Shown here piece by piece: positions 15,643 to 24,521 of a stretch of 49,967 nt of DNA (position 1 is the stretch's first letter; the number at the start of each line of letters is the position of its first letter). Source of the stretch: an uncultured Bacteroidota bacterium (GTDB lineage Bacteria > Bacteroidota > Bacteroidia > Chitinophagales > Chitinophagaceae); contig CAINWZ010000011.1 in the NCBI GenBank assembly GCA_903854725.1, forward strand, positions 1 to 49,967, in the 5' to 3' direction. Under the pieces are notes generated by a model that saw nothing but the letters and a program-made list of their open reading frames with translations, had not been told where the DNA came from and ran no database searches. Position numbers and translations under genes: made by a program.

Positions 15643-16209
15643 ATGAAATCAACTATTTCAAATAAACTACAAGAAAGATGCGATGGACTATGTGAACTAT
15701 GTAGTACAGAAAAAGCGACTAGCGCTTATGCCGTTAGCCCAAAGAATAATGATAAAATTGAAAATGAAGTTGCTATTTGCGATACATGTTATTCTTTAGT
15801 AGAAAGCAAAGAATCGGGTAATCATTGGCAATGTTTAGCAGGTAGCATATGGAATACAGAGCATAGCGTTCAAGCTTTAAGCTACCGTATTTTATATAGC
15901 TTAAAAGAGAATGAATGGGCAAATGAAATTTTAACTTCAGTTGAATTAGATGAAATAGTTGTTACTTGGGCATTGAGTGCATTTCATAAAGCAGCATTGC
16001 ATGTAGATAGCAATGGTACTGAACTTTTAAATGGAGATACCGTTGTTTTAACACAGGGATTAAATGTTAAAGGAGCTAATTTTATGGCACCTAAAGGCAC
16101 CATTGTTAGAAAAATTCATTTAGTGCCTGATAATCATGAACAAATAGAAGGAAAGGTAAATGAACAAACCATTGTGATACTCACCAAGTTTGTGAGAAAG
16201 TCGGCCTAA
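15643..16209 (+). CDS. PhnA/YjdM-like zinc-ribbon protein
   Basis: The 188-residue protein has an N-terminal zinc ribbon with C-D-G-L-C-E-L-C (about 13-20) and C-D-T-C-Y (about 48-52). The C-terminal PhnA domain reads L-N-G-D-T-V-V-L-T-Q-G-L-N-V-K-G, then P-K-G-T-I-V-R-K-I and N-E-Q-T-I-V-I-L-T. The family was named from the E. coli phn region but is not required for phosphonate use, so the role remains unclear. The central region (70-130) is longer than in the E. coli protein. It follows the helicase gene after 50 bp on the same strand. Confidence 0.85.
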   Translation: MKSTISNKLQERCDGLCELCSTEKATSAYAVSPKNNDKIENEVAICDTCYSLVESKESGNHWQCLAGSIWNTEHSVQALSYRILYSLKENEWANEILTSVELDEIVVTWALSAFHKAALHVDSNGTELLNGDTVVLTQGLNVKGANFMAPKGTIVRKIHLVPDNHEQIEGKVNEQTIVILTKFVRKSA

Positions 16210-16285
16210 CTAAGAGTATAATTTAGTGACATATTGGATTAAACTTTCATAAATTGTATTTGTCCAAAATATAATTTACAGAAAC

Positions 16286-17206
16286 ATGGCAAAAAAGGTA
16301 ACATTTACAGTCGCTACGCTTTTATTTGGCCTTATGGCTTTCTCGCAACCCATTAGAAAATCGAAATCAAAAAACGATTCCACCAGTTTTAAAATACAGA
16401 CTAATTATTTAAGTAATTATGTTTACAATGGCAGGGCCGATTCTTTAAAAACACCTTATTTCTATACGAGTGCTACTGTTAATTTTGCCAATGGTATTTA
16501 TGCAAGTTTTAGCCTAAACTATTTAGTAGCTGATGGACAAAATAGATTCGATTTTTCTGAATTAGATTTAGGCTATAATTACACTATAGGGCAAAAGGTT
16601 AGTGGTGAAATTTATGGCTCAAAGTATTTTTATACTAGTCAATCAAATTTATTGAGTGGAAATATTAGCAGCGATATTGGTTTCACCTTTAATTATGATT
16701 TGAATTTTCTTAATTTTCATAATTCTACTGATGTCTTTTTTGCTGATAAAGCAGATTTTCAAATTGTACCAGGGTTGGAAAAAGAAATTATTATTTCTGA
16801 TCATTCTAAAGATATATTCTCAATTACTCCTGGTATATATGGTAGTTTTAGTAGTTTAAATTTTTATGAAAGCACTGTTAGTAGGCGATTAAATGCAATT
16901 AAGGGCCCTAAATTGAAGCAGCCTATCAATACAGGCACATTACAAAGCACTACTTCTGTTAACAACAAAGGATTTAAATTTTTAGATGTCGAACTTTCTA
17001 TGCCTCTTAGTTATGATTATAAAAATTGGAATTTCACTTTAACACCTACTTACGCTATTCCATTTAATAAAATTTACACCACTTCTATTAATACAACTAC
17101 GATTAATGGTATTCCAAAAACCTCAACTTTAAATTCTACACCTTTTTCCGAAAATAATTTAAATAATATTTTCTTCGTTGATTTAGGCATTAGCTTTAAT
17201 TTTTAA
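16286..17206 (+). CDS. outer-membrane beta-barrel protein
   Basis: This 306-residue product has a Sec signal peptide (M-A-K-K-V-T-F then a hydrophobic run, cleavage likely after S-Q at about 21). The mature part alternates aromatic and polar residues in strands such as G-I-Y-A-S-F-S-L-N-Y and F-S-E-L-D-L-G-Y-N-Y-T. It ends D-L-G-I-S-F-N-F, with the terminal aromatic expected for BAM-dependent barrels. I do not recognise a specific family; about ten to twelve strands seem possible. The MFS-like gene begins two bases after its stop, so they are one operon. A transport pair across both membranes is conceivable but unsupported. Confidence 0.65.
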   Translation: MAKKVTFTVATLLFGLMAFSQPIRKSKSKNDSTSFKIQTNYLSNYVYNGRADSLKTPYFYTSATVNFANGIYASFSLNYLVADGQNRFDFSELDLGYNYTIGQKVSGEIYGSKYFYTSQSNLLSGNISSDIGFTFNYDLNFLNFHNSTDVFFADKADFQIVPGLEKEIIISDHSKDIFSITPGIYGSFSSLNFYESTVSRRLNAIKGPKLKQPINTGTLQSTTSVNNKGFKFLDVELSMPLSYDYKNWNFTLTPTYAIPFNKIYTTSINTTTINGIPKTSTLNSTPFSENNLNNIFFVDLGISFNF

Positions 17207-17208
17207 TA

Positions 17209-17757
17209 ATGAGTTTAAATAAAACAACAAAAATATTATTAATAGCTTCAAGCCTCTGGTATTTTGGAGAAGGGCTGCTAGGCCCCCTTTTTGCCATTTA
17301 TGCAGAAAAGATAGGTGGTGATTTATTAGATATAACATGGGCCTGGGCTGCTTATTTAATGGCCACTGGTTTATTTTATGTTTTAGTGGGTAAGTTTATT
17401 AATAACTCGATTTACAAGAAACAAGTAATGATTTTTGGCTATGCGCTTAACGCCTTACTCACATTTGGCTATATTTTCGTACACAATACACAACAACTTT
17501 TCATACTTCAAATTGGATTAGGTATTGCAGAAGCTTTAAGTGCACCCATTTGGGATTCTTTATTTGCTAGTAATTTAGAAAACAACAATAATACATTTCA
17601 TTGGAGCATCGCTAACGGCCATACCCATTTTGTTTCAGGAGTAGCCATTGCTATTGGCGGTTTAATTGCAAATTTTATATCTTTTGAAGCTTTATTTATT
17701 ACAATGGGTATTATTCAAACTATAGCTACCATCATTCAGGCTAAAATACTATTATAG
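17209..17757 (+). CDS. half-size MFS-like membrane protein (six helices)
   Basis: The 182-residue protein resembles the N-terminal half of a major facilitator: S-L-W-Y-F-G-E-G-L-L-G-P-L-F-A-I-Y-A-E-K-I-G-G-D in helix 1 and its loop, then about five more hydrophobic helices ending with an isoleucine-rich segment. Full MFS carriers have about 400 residues and 12 helices. No continuation in another frame is visible in the 130 bp after the stop, so this is either a natural half-transporter that dimerises or a well-truncated gene. It follows the beta-barrel gene by two bases. Confidence 0.7.
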   Translation: MSLNKTTKILLIASSLWYFGEGLLGPLFAIYAEKIGGDLLDITWAWAAYLMATGLFYVLVGKFINNSIYKKQVMIFGYALNALLTFGYIFVHNTQQLFILQIGLGIAEALSAPIWDSLFASNLENNNNTFHWSIANGHTHFVSGVAIAIGGLIANFISFEALFITMGIIQTIATIIQAKILL

Positions 17758-17889
17758 CGGTATTTTAAATAGTTTTAAATTTCTTCATTAATGAATGTAG
17801 ATAGTATCAATTTATTTTAATTATACCATAATATTCATACATTACGCAAGGCTTTAAGGAGGCACTCTTTAAATTATCAAATAAAATTC

Positions 17890-18567
17890 ATGAAAAAATA
17901 TTTTTTGTCTTTTGTATTTCTTTTCTCAATCGTTTTTACCAATGCCCAATCAAATGGAAATGTCAAAGCAATTCCTTTTCAAGAGGAGATTAATGCCTTC
18001 ATAAAAAATGATAGTGTGCAAATGCCCGCAGCTAATAGTATTTTATTTGTGGGAAGTTCTTCATTTACCATTTGGAAAGACATTACTAATTATTTTCCTG
18101 GTTATCCTATTCTAAATAGAGGGTTTGGTGGCTCAAGTTTGCCGGATGTAATTCGTTTTAACAAAGAAACCATTGTAAAATACAAACCAAAACAAATTTA
18201 TATTTATTGTGGAGAGAATGATCTTGCAGCTAATGATACCATTACGCCACAAATTGTCTTAGAAAGATTCACTACTTTGTATCATATTATTAGAACCAAT
18301 TTAGGAAATAAAATTCCTGTTATGTTTGTTTCTATTAAACCAAGTGTAGCTAGGTGGAATTTGGAAGATCGAATGGTAACAACTAATACCCTTGTTAAAG
18401 ATTTTTTAGCGACACAAAAGAATACGCATTTTATAGATGTTCATTCAGCTATGTTAGATGCTAATGGAATGGTATTCAAAGATATTTTTATTGCAGATAA
18501 ATTACACATGAATGCAAAAGGCTATGCTATCTGGCAAAAGATAATTGCACCTACTTTGGTGAATTAA
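17890..18567 (+). CDS. secreted SGNH/GDSL-family hydrolase
   Basis: The 225-residue protein has a signal peptide (M-K-K-Y-F-L then a phenylalanine-rich core, ending T-N-A-Q at about 20). The SGNH blocks are visible: F-V-G-S-S-S-F (block I, nucleophile serine), N-R-G-F-G-G-S (block II), Y-C-G-E-N-D-L (block III) and D-K-L-H-M-N (block V, catalytic D-x-x-H). It is probably an esterase or carbohydrate deacetylase in the periplasm. Substrate is unknown. The gene stands alone. Confidence 0.88.
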   Translation: MKKYFLSFVFLFSIVFTNAQSNGNVKAIPFQEEINAFIKNDSVQMPAANSILFVGSSSFTIWKDITNYFPGYPILNRGFGGSSLPDVIRFNKETIVKYKPKQIYIYCGENDLAANDTITPQIVLERFTTLYHIIRTNLGNKIPVMFVSIKPSVARWNLEDRMVTTNTLVKDFLATQKNTHFIDVHSAMLDANGMVFKDIFIADKLHMNAKGYAIWQKIIAPTLVN

Positions 18568-18621
18568 TTGCCTTGCTATTTTGGAAGCCTAATTTTTAGA
18601 AAGTTAAAAATCTACTTCTAA

Positions 18622-18783
18622 TCAACTTCCTCTAGAACCGCCTGTTTTAATTGGCTTCTTAGTTGTACCCGTAGACTTAGTGTTGGCTTTAGCTATAAAT
18701 TGAGAACTACCACCTTGAAAGGTAGTTTTTGTTGCTGTGGCAGCTTTTTTATCAGCTACTTTCTTGTTAATATGAAATCCCAT
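18622..18783 (-). CDS. small basic protein of 53 residues
   Basis: The reverse strand holds an ATG-to-TGA frame starting M-G-F-H-I-N-K-K-V-A-D-K-K and ending K-T-G-G-S-R-G-S. It is rich in Lys, Thr, Ala and Gly and almost lacks acidic residues, so it looks like a small nucleic-acid-binding or disordered protein. The start is preceded by an AT-rich stretch with a possible promoter. I do not recognise the family. The consistent low-complexity composition over the whole frame and the otherwise empty 348-bp gap between convergent and divergent neighbours favour a real gene. Confidence 0.5.
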   Translation of the reverse strand: MGFHINKKVADKKAATATKTTFQGGSSQFIAKANTKSTGTTKKPIKTGGSRGS

Positions 18784-18915
18784 AATTGATTAATTATAGG
18801 CTAAAAGTAATTAAATTTTGCTAAATAATCTCTTATTTCTATGCAAAGTCAAATAGAAGACTCATTTTTTGAGTAACTTCAGAAAGCAGTAAGTAATTAT
18901 AAAATTAAGCATACT

Positions 18916-19854
18916 ATGAATAATTCATCCCGAGATAATTTTAGTGGTTTATCAAATAATCAATCTATAACCCCGAGACGTGATTTTTTAAAACTGAGCA
19001 GCTTAGGTTTATTGGGGGCAGCTTTGCCAAATTATGCTAGTTCCTTTTTTTCACCTATCCCTAAATACCCTGCAAAACTTTCAGTACAATTATATACGGT
19101 AAGAGATCAATTCTTAAAAGACATTCCCGGCACCCTTAAAAAAATTGCTGATATAGGTTTTAAGTATGTTGAAACTGCTTTTTGGCCTGAAGGAGTTAGC
19201 ATTGAAAAAGCAAGTGAATACTTAAATGATGCTGGCTTGCTTGTTTCTTCTTGTCATGTTGAACTTCCTATAGGAGATAAAAAACAAGTTATGTTAGATA
19301 CTGCCAATGCTTTTGGTTGTAGTAAAATGATTTGGCATGGTTGGCCCGAAGACAAACGTTATAGTAGTGTAGAAGGCACCAAAGAATTAATTGGCATTTA
19401 TAATGAAGCTTCTCGATTTGCTAAGGCGAATGGATTGCAATTTGGAATACACAATCATTGGTGGGAATATAGAAATAAAGTGGGGGGCAGATTTGTGTAT
19501 GAATATTTATTAGAGCAATTAGATAAAGACATTTTTTTTGAAATGGATACCTATTGGGTTAAAGTTGCAGGACAAAATCCTGCAGCTATCATTGCAAAAC
19601 TTGGTAATCGTGCAAAATTCTTACATATAAAAGATGGGCCTGCTTTGTACAATGATAAATTAGCAATAGATAATCCAGATCCTATGACTGCCGTTGGCAA
19701 AGGGACACAAAATTTCCCTGCTATTATTAATGCTTCCACTGGAAACCCAGACTGGATGGTTATTGAAATGGATAAAACTGCAACTGATGTATTCGTTGCT
19801 TTACAAGAAAGCTTTGACTATATGATTACTAATAAACTTGCTATAGTTGGTTAG
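18916..19854 (+). CDS. Tat-exported sugar phosphate isomerase/epimerase-like TIM barrel
   Basis: The 312-residue protein has a twin-arginine-type signal (T-P-R-R-D-F-L-K-L-S-S, about 21-31, then a hydrophobic stretch). The body is a xylose-isomerase-like TIM barrel: L-S-V-Q-L-Y-T-V-R-D, G-F-K-Y-V-E-T, H-V-E-L-P, G-I-H-N-H-W-W-E, F-E-M-D-T-Y-W and H-I-K-D-G. The E, D and H residues at strand ends form the usual divalent-metal site. Bacteroidota often pair such proteins with Tat-exported Gfo/Idh/MocA proteins, of which this window has two. The substrate is unknown. Confidence 0.88.
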   Translation: MNNSSRDNFSGLSNNQSITPRRDFLKLSSLGLLGAALPNYASSFFSPIPKYPAKLSVQLYTVRDQFLKDIPGTLKKIADIGFKYVETAFWPEGVSIEKASEYLNDAGLLVSSCHVELPIGDKKQVMLDTANAFGCSKMIWHGWPEDKRYSSVEGTKELIGIYNEASRFAKANGLQFGIHNHWWEYRNKVGGRFVYEYLLEQLDKDIFFEMDTYWVKVAGQNPAAIIAKLGNRAKFLHIKDGPALYNDKLAIDNPDPMTAVGKGTQNFPAIINASTGNPDWMVIEMDKTATDVFVALQESFDYMITNKLAIVG

Positions 19855-19862
19855 TAAATCAA

Positions 19863-20978
19863 TTAAGACTCAGATTTTACGTAATGAATATTACGCTCTT
19901 GTAAATATTTAATTATATAGTTGAAACATTTCTCATGCTTTCCAACTAACTCTGGCGGGAAAACGCCTTTTTCTGTAAATAAGTTTTCTATTAACATATT
20001 AAGGGCTGCTGTACAGGTATAGCCAGTGGTTCTACTCATACTACTAGTTTCGCTTGCAGCATCATATTCGTCATACAATTCGTAGCTTATAGTTTTTCCT
20101 TCTCCTGCTATCTTAATAGTCATCAAAGTAAATTCTGCTTCTGTTGCACCTAATTTCCATTGATCAAATAATAAGGCCGATGTAAATCCTAATGGAGAGA
20201 TAGGCTGCCCTTTATATTGAATAGGAGTAGTACTTAAAAATCCTGCTTTAATTAATCCTTGCATTAAATTAATATGTCCTGGATAGCGTAAAGTTTTTTC
20301 TTTCATATTAGGAATATGCCCCATAGTAAATAAAATACTTCTTAGGCCATCTGTATTAAATGATTCAAGTGTACCTACTTTGTCAAAGTCAATTAATTCT
20401 GCATCACTTAATGCTGGCTTAGTGACGATGCAACTATTTTCAACATAACGTGCTGGACGTGTATACTCTTCTAATACATCGATAGGAGAGAATGGTGCTT
20501 TATATTCAAATGGCTGAATTCTTTTTTTAGGTAATCCACCTACCATGCATTCAAAGCTATCAATTTTCATTTTTTCATTATGATAGCCTAAAATTAAATT
20601 ACTCATTCCTGGTGCAACACCGCAATCTACAATGGCAGTAACATTATTTTTTTTAGCCAATTCAGTTAACTGTAAGGCGTCTTCAGGGAAAAACGAAATA
20701 TCTACGACATTTTTTTTAGCATTGATGACAGCTTCTAAAGTTTTGTAGCCCATAAATCCTGGAACTGCTGTAATGATAAAATCAAACTTGCTTAAAAGTG
20801 TTGCATAATTTGCATAATCACTTAAATCTGCTTGAACTGTGGTAACAGCTTTATTCTTATTAGAAAGTATTTGAAGTGATTCCTTGCTTAGGTCGAATGA
20901 CGTTACTGAATACTTTTTTGCAAGGTCAATTGCCATTGCTCTTCCCACCATACCTGCACCTAAAATTGCTATTTGCAT
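19863..20978 (-). CDS. saccharopine dehydrogenase-family protein (lysine 6-dehydrogenase-like)
   Basis: This 371-residue NAD(P) enzyme has an N-terminal Rossmann motif G-A-G-M-V-G-R-A (7-14), then D-L-S and A-D-L-S-D segments. The middle has D-C-G-V-A-P-G-M-S-N, a signature of carboxynorspermidine/saccharopine/lysine 6-dehydrogenase-type proteins. The later S-S-M-S-R-T-T-G-Y-T-C motif also fits. The reaction could be oxidation of lysine, saccharopine or a related amine; the sequence does not decide which. It is convergent with the TIM-barrel gene, 8 bp apart. Confidence 0.85.
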   Translation of the reverse strand: MQIAILGAGMVGRAMAIDLAKKYSVTSFDLSKESLQILSNKNKAVTTVQADLSDYANYATLLSKFDFIITAVPGFMGYKTLEAVINAKKNVVDISFFPEDALQLTELAKKNNVTAIVDCGVAPGMSNLILGYHNEKMKIDSFECMVGGLPKKRIQPFEYKAPFSPIDVLEEYTRPARYVENSCIVTKPALSDAELIDFDKVGTLESFNTDGLRSILFTMGHIPNMKEKTLRYPGHINLMQGLIKAGFLSTTPIQYKGQPISPLGFTSALLFDQWKLGATEAEFTLMTIKIAGEGKTISYELYDEYDAASETSSMSRTTGYTCTAALNMLIENLFTEKGVFPPELVGKHEKCFNYIIKYLQERNIHYVKSES

Positions 20979-21286
20979 AAAATTGTACTTTATAAAATTA
21001 TAAATGATAGCCCTGGATGGCTATAAATAGAATTGCAAGGTACTCTAAAGCCATTGGATCGCCTCATTCGATTAGTGTAATTTGAAGTATACAAACCACC
21101 CAGCGCTTGTATTTGACAAGACATTGCCTGACAACATATCTTGTTTAAAATACTGATAATCAATCTTTTGAATTGAGGCTTAGCATTACAATTTTCACTC
21201 ATGTAAAAACTCCAAAATCTGCATTTTTAGTTGCTTTTTTTCATAGCTTCAATACGCCCTATTAAATATTAAATTTATTTTTTGTA
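20979..21286. other. gene-poor interval with an unassigned 70-residue frame
   Basis: The interval separates divergent genes. A minus-strand frame at 20990-21202 would encode 70 residues, including C-C-Q-A-M-S-C and N-R-M-R-R-S-N-G-F-R-V-P-C. Its composition is unlike the neighbours (more Cys, Arg, Ser). I cannot tell whether it is a small gene, a decayed fragment or an untranslated leader. The last 80 bp before 21287 are AT-rich and probably hold the dioxygenase promoter. Confidence 0.35.
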
Positions 21287-22711
21287 ATGTCTATTTTATC
21301 AAACTATTCAGATGGCTTTTTTGATGTAAGTGCCAAACATGGCTTCTTGCCCACTAAAGCGCCCATGGTAAAACTACCCGCTACTTACAATGATTTACAA
21401 ACTGTATTGGATACAATGCCCGTAGTATTAAGTGAAAATGAGTTTGGTTTATTAAATACGCCCAATGAAATTGTAGCACCTGTTTTAGCTATTAAAAATC
21501 ATGTTGACGAAATTGAGAAAGAAACAGACATTTTTGTTTTACAAGCTTTATTTAGATCTTATAGTTTTTTGGCTTCTGCTTATTTATTAGAGCCCTCTTT
21601 TCAGCAATTTAGAAAAGATGGTAAATATGGTAAAGCCAGAACAACATTGCCTAAAAATATTGCACAACCTTTTTGTAAGGTAGCAGATAAATTAGATGTG
21701 TTTGCATGGCTCGATTATCATTATGCTTATTCTTTAGGTAACTATCAAAAATTAGATGAGAAAGGAGATTTAAATTGGGAGAATATTACCATGTGTAATA
21801 AATTTTCTGGGCAACCCGATGAAGTTGGTTTTATTATGTTGCATGTTGATATCAATCGTTTTTCTGCAAACTTAGTGGGTACTGTTATGCAAACATTGCA
21901 GGCGCTTCATAGCGGAGAGAAAAACGTTTCTCCCTTTTTGGAAAAAAACTGGGAGACGATGAAGCAAATGAATGTACGTAGAAAAGAAATGTGGAAAGCT
22001 TCTAGATGGCAACGCTATAATGATTTTAGAATATTTATCATGGGGGTGAAAGGAAATACAGATTTATTTGGTGATGGTGTTACTTATGAAGGAGTTTGGG
22101 AAGAGCCCAAAGCCTTTAGAGGACAGACGGGGGCTCAAGATGATATTATACCCATGCAAGATATTTTTTCTGGCGTTATCTTTTATTATCCTCAAAATGA
22201 GCTTACCAAATACTTATTAGACCTGCGTTTATATCGTCCAAAATGCGTGCAACATTTTTTCAGCGATTTACAAAATTCAATGAAAGAAGTGCATCCGAAA
22301 GGTTTAATGGGTAAATTATTAGACAATAAAGATGCAACAAGCTTGTGTTTTCTTTTAGGTATTTTAGAAGAAATTTATCATTTTAGAAATGGTCATTGGC
22401 AGTTTGTACAAAAGTATATTATGGCTAATACCAAATATGCTATTGCTACAGGAGGCACACCTATTACATCTTGGATACCCAATCAAATATTATCGGTAAT
22501 TCATCAAATGGAAGATGTGGCGGAAGCTATTAAGACCATCGGCGTTCCTTCTAACAAAGAAGCGTTAGCCATTTTTGAAAAGAATATTTCTTTATTACCT
22601 ACTAAGCGTGGCCTTATTGATGGACAACTTGCGTTAATCCATAAAAATGATTTTTCTGCAGAAGCTGTTTTTGCGTTAAACCAAAAATTTGGATATGATG
22701 ATACTGAATAA
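21287..22711 (+). CDS. indoleamine 2,3-dioxygenase-family haem protein
   Basis: The 474-residue protein matches the indoleamine 2,3-dioxygenase superfamily, haem enzymes that open the indole ring of tryptophan to N-formylkynurenine. F-R-G-Q-T-G-A-Q-D-D-I-I-P-M-Q-D lies where IDO has its substrate-loop motif. L-R-L-Y-R-P-K-C-V-Q-H-F-F contains the likely proximal haem ligand H323. No kynureninase or kynurenine monooxygenase is nearby, so the substrate need not be tryptophan. It is followed after 69 bp by a secreted peptidase on the same strand. Confidence 0.8.
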   Translation: MSILSNYSDGFFDVSAKHGFLPTKAPMVKLPATYNDLQTVLDTMPVVLSENEFGLLNTPNEIVAPVLAIKNHVDEIEKETDIFVLQALFRSYSFLASAYLLEPSFQQFRKDGKYGKARTTLPKNIAQPFCKVADKLDVFAWLDYHYAYSLGNYQKLDEKGDLNWENITMCNKFSGQPDEVGFIMLHVDINRFSANLVGTVMQTLQALHSGEKNVSPFLEKNWETMKQMNVRRKEMWKASRWQRYNDFRIFIMGVKGNTDLFGDGVTYEGVWEEPKAFRGQTGAQDDIIPMQDIFSGVIFYYPQNELTKYLLDLRLYRPKCVQHFFSDLQNSMKEVHPKGLMGKLLDNKDATSLCFLLGILEEIYHFRNGHWQFVQKYIMANTKYAIATGGTPITSWIPNQILSVIHQMEDVAEAIKTIGVPSNKEALAIFEKNISLLPTKRGLIDGQLALIHKNDFSAEAVFALNQKFGYDDTE

Positions 22712-22780
22712 AAAAAGTAAGAATACGAAATTATAAAATATTTAAATTTCCATAAAACAATTAATATAAATAAAATCAAA

Positions 22781-24361
22781 ATGAAAAAAACAACATCACT
22801 GTTTCTATTATGTTTGTTTGCTTTTTCTACTGCTATTTCTGCACAAGAAAAATTAGACCTAGCAACAATAGATAAGATTAAGGAAGAAGGCTTAAAGCGT
22901 TCTCAGATTATGGACATCATGTTTAATTTAACAGATGCAAATGGTAATAGATTAACCAATTCTCCAGGTTATTTTCGTGCAGCAAATTATGCAAAAGACA
23001 AATTAGCATCCATTGGTTTAACCAATGCTGCATTGGATCCATGGGGTGAATTTGGAAAAGGCTGGGAGCTTGAAAAATCTTACTTAGCAATGACTGCCCC
23101 TTACTATAAAGCAGTATCTAATTATCCTAAAGCATGGACTGGCGGTACAAAAGGTTTAAAAAATGCTGAAGTAATTGCAGTAGTCGTTAAAGACTCTGCT
23201 GGCTTAGAGCAATATCGCGGTAACTTAAAAGGTAAAATTATCATTATTGATAAATTAGAAACTTACAAACAAAGTTTTAAAGCAGATGCGATTCGTTTTA
23301 CAGACGAAGAGTTAGAGAAAATGGCTAATGCAGCTCCTGCACCTCCTCGTGCACAAGGTGGCGCACCTGATACTGCTATGATGAGAAGAATGCAAGCTAT
23401 GCGCGGAAGTGGCAATGTGCTTAATATATTAAAAGCAATGGCTATTAGTGAAGGCGCTGTGGCAATGCTTACAAGTAGCCCACGTTTTCATGATGGTACT
23501 ATTTTTTCTCAAGGTGGTGGTGGATACAAAGGAACAGATCCTGAAAATTTCTTAGATATTGCTATAGGTATCGAAGATTATAATACCATTCTAAGATTAG
23601 TTAAAGCTGGTAAAACTGTTAAGTTAGATGCAGATGTAAAAACTAAATTTTATGACAAAGATTTACAAGGCTATAATGTAATTGCAGAAATTCCTGGTAC
23701 AGATCCGGTATTAAAAGATGAAATTGTAATGATTGGTGCGCATTTAGATTCATGGCATACAGGTACGGGTGCTACTGATAATGCCTCTGGAAGTGCTGTA
23801 ATGATTGAAGCTTTACGCATTTTAAAAACAGTTGGTATAAACAATAAGAGAACTATTCGTATTGGTTTATGGGGTGGAGAAGAAGAAGGCTTATTGGGTT
23901 CAAGAGGGTATGTTAAAAAAACTTTTGCAGATCCAGCTACTATGGAATTATTACCTTCTCATGAAAAATTCTCTTCTTATTTTAATATAGATAATGGTAC
24001 GGGTAAAGTGCGTGGCATTTATTTACAAAATAATGCTGCTGCTAAAGACATCTTTGCGCAATGGTTTGCTCCATTGAAAGATATTACTACGGGTACTATT
24101 ACTATTAGCAATACAGGCGGAACCGATCACCAATCATTTGATGGTGTGGGATTACCTGGCTTTCAATTTATTCAAGATCCTATCGAATATGATACACGCA
24201 CGCACCATAGTAATATGGATGTGCTTGATCACGTAAGTGAAGATGATTTGAAACAAATTGCAACGATTGTTGCTACCTTTGTTTTTGATGCTTCACAAAG
24301 AGATCAAAAACTTCCTCGCAATGAATTACCAAAACCAAGACCAGGTGGTTTAAGGTTTTAG
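22781..24361 (+). CDS. secreted M28-family zinc aminopeptidase with PA domain
   Basis: The 526-residue protein has a signal peptide (cleavage near S-A-Q at 22). A protease-associated (PA) region covers roughly 130-280. The M28 core then shows the metal ligands in order: G-A-H-L-D-S-W (His), G-A-T-D-N-A-S-G (bridging Asp), W-G-G-E-E-E-G-L-L-G-S (catalytic Glu and metal Glu), and Y-D-T-R-T-H-H-S-N-M-D near the C-terminus (His). It probably removes N-terminal residues from peptides in the periplasm. A clear terminator hairpin follows at 24384-24424. Confidence 0.92.
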   Translation: MKKTTSLFLLCLFAFSTAISAQEKLDLATIDKIKEEGLKRSQIMDIMFNLTDANGNRLTNSPGYFRAANYAKDKLASIGLTNAALDPWGEFGKGWELEKSYLAMTAPYYKAVSNYPKAWTGGTKGLKNAEVIAVVVKDSAGLEQYRGNLKGKIIIIDKLETYKQSFKADAIRFTDEELEKMANAAPAPPRAQGGAPDTAMMRRMQAMRGSGNVLNILKAMAISEGAVAMLTSSPRFHDGTIFSQGGGGYKGTDPENFLDIAIGIEDYNTILRLVKAGKTVKLDADVKTKFYDKDLQGYNVIAEIPGTDPVLKDEIVMIGAHLDSWHTGTGATDNASGSAVMIEALRILKTVGINNKRTIRIGLWGGEEEGLLGSRGYVKKTFADPATMELLPSHEKFSSYFNIDNGTGKVRGIYLQNNAAAKDIFAQWFAPLKDITTGTITISNTGGTDHQSFDGVGLPGFQFIQDPIEYDTRTHHSNMDVLDHVSEDDLKQIATIVATFVFDASQRDQKLPRNELPKPRPGGLRF

Positions 24362-24383
24362 TAAATACCTCTTTACATTTTTT

Positions 24384-24424
24384 AAATCAACTACTTATTC
24401 ATTTAGGTAGTTGATTTTTTTATG
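24384..24424 (+). terminator. rho-independent terminator after the M28 peptidase
   Basis: AAATCAACTAC (24384-24394) pairs perfectly with GTAGTTGATTT (24407-24417) across a 12-nt loop, and the 3' arm runs into a T tract. Confidence 0.85.
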
Positions 24425-24521
24425 CCTATATCAAACATGATGTAGATCTTATTGGGAGTGATGTCTGTCATGTTTTAAGGATTGCGCAAGCTGTAATTTT
24501 AGGAACATTAAAAATATTTTT

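Noticed and set aside
24430-24475. Crp/Fnr-type site upstream of the SDR gene (GATGTCTGTCAT)
   Set aside because: It lacks the 4-bp centre and left half-site of the nos-region motif and has no -7 element at 29.5 bp.
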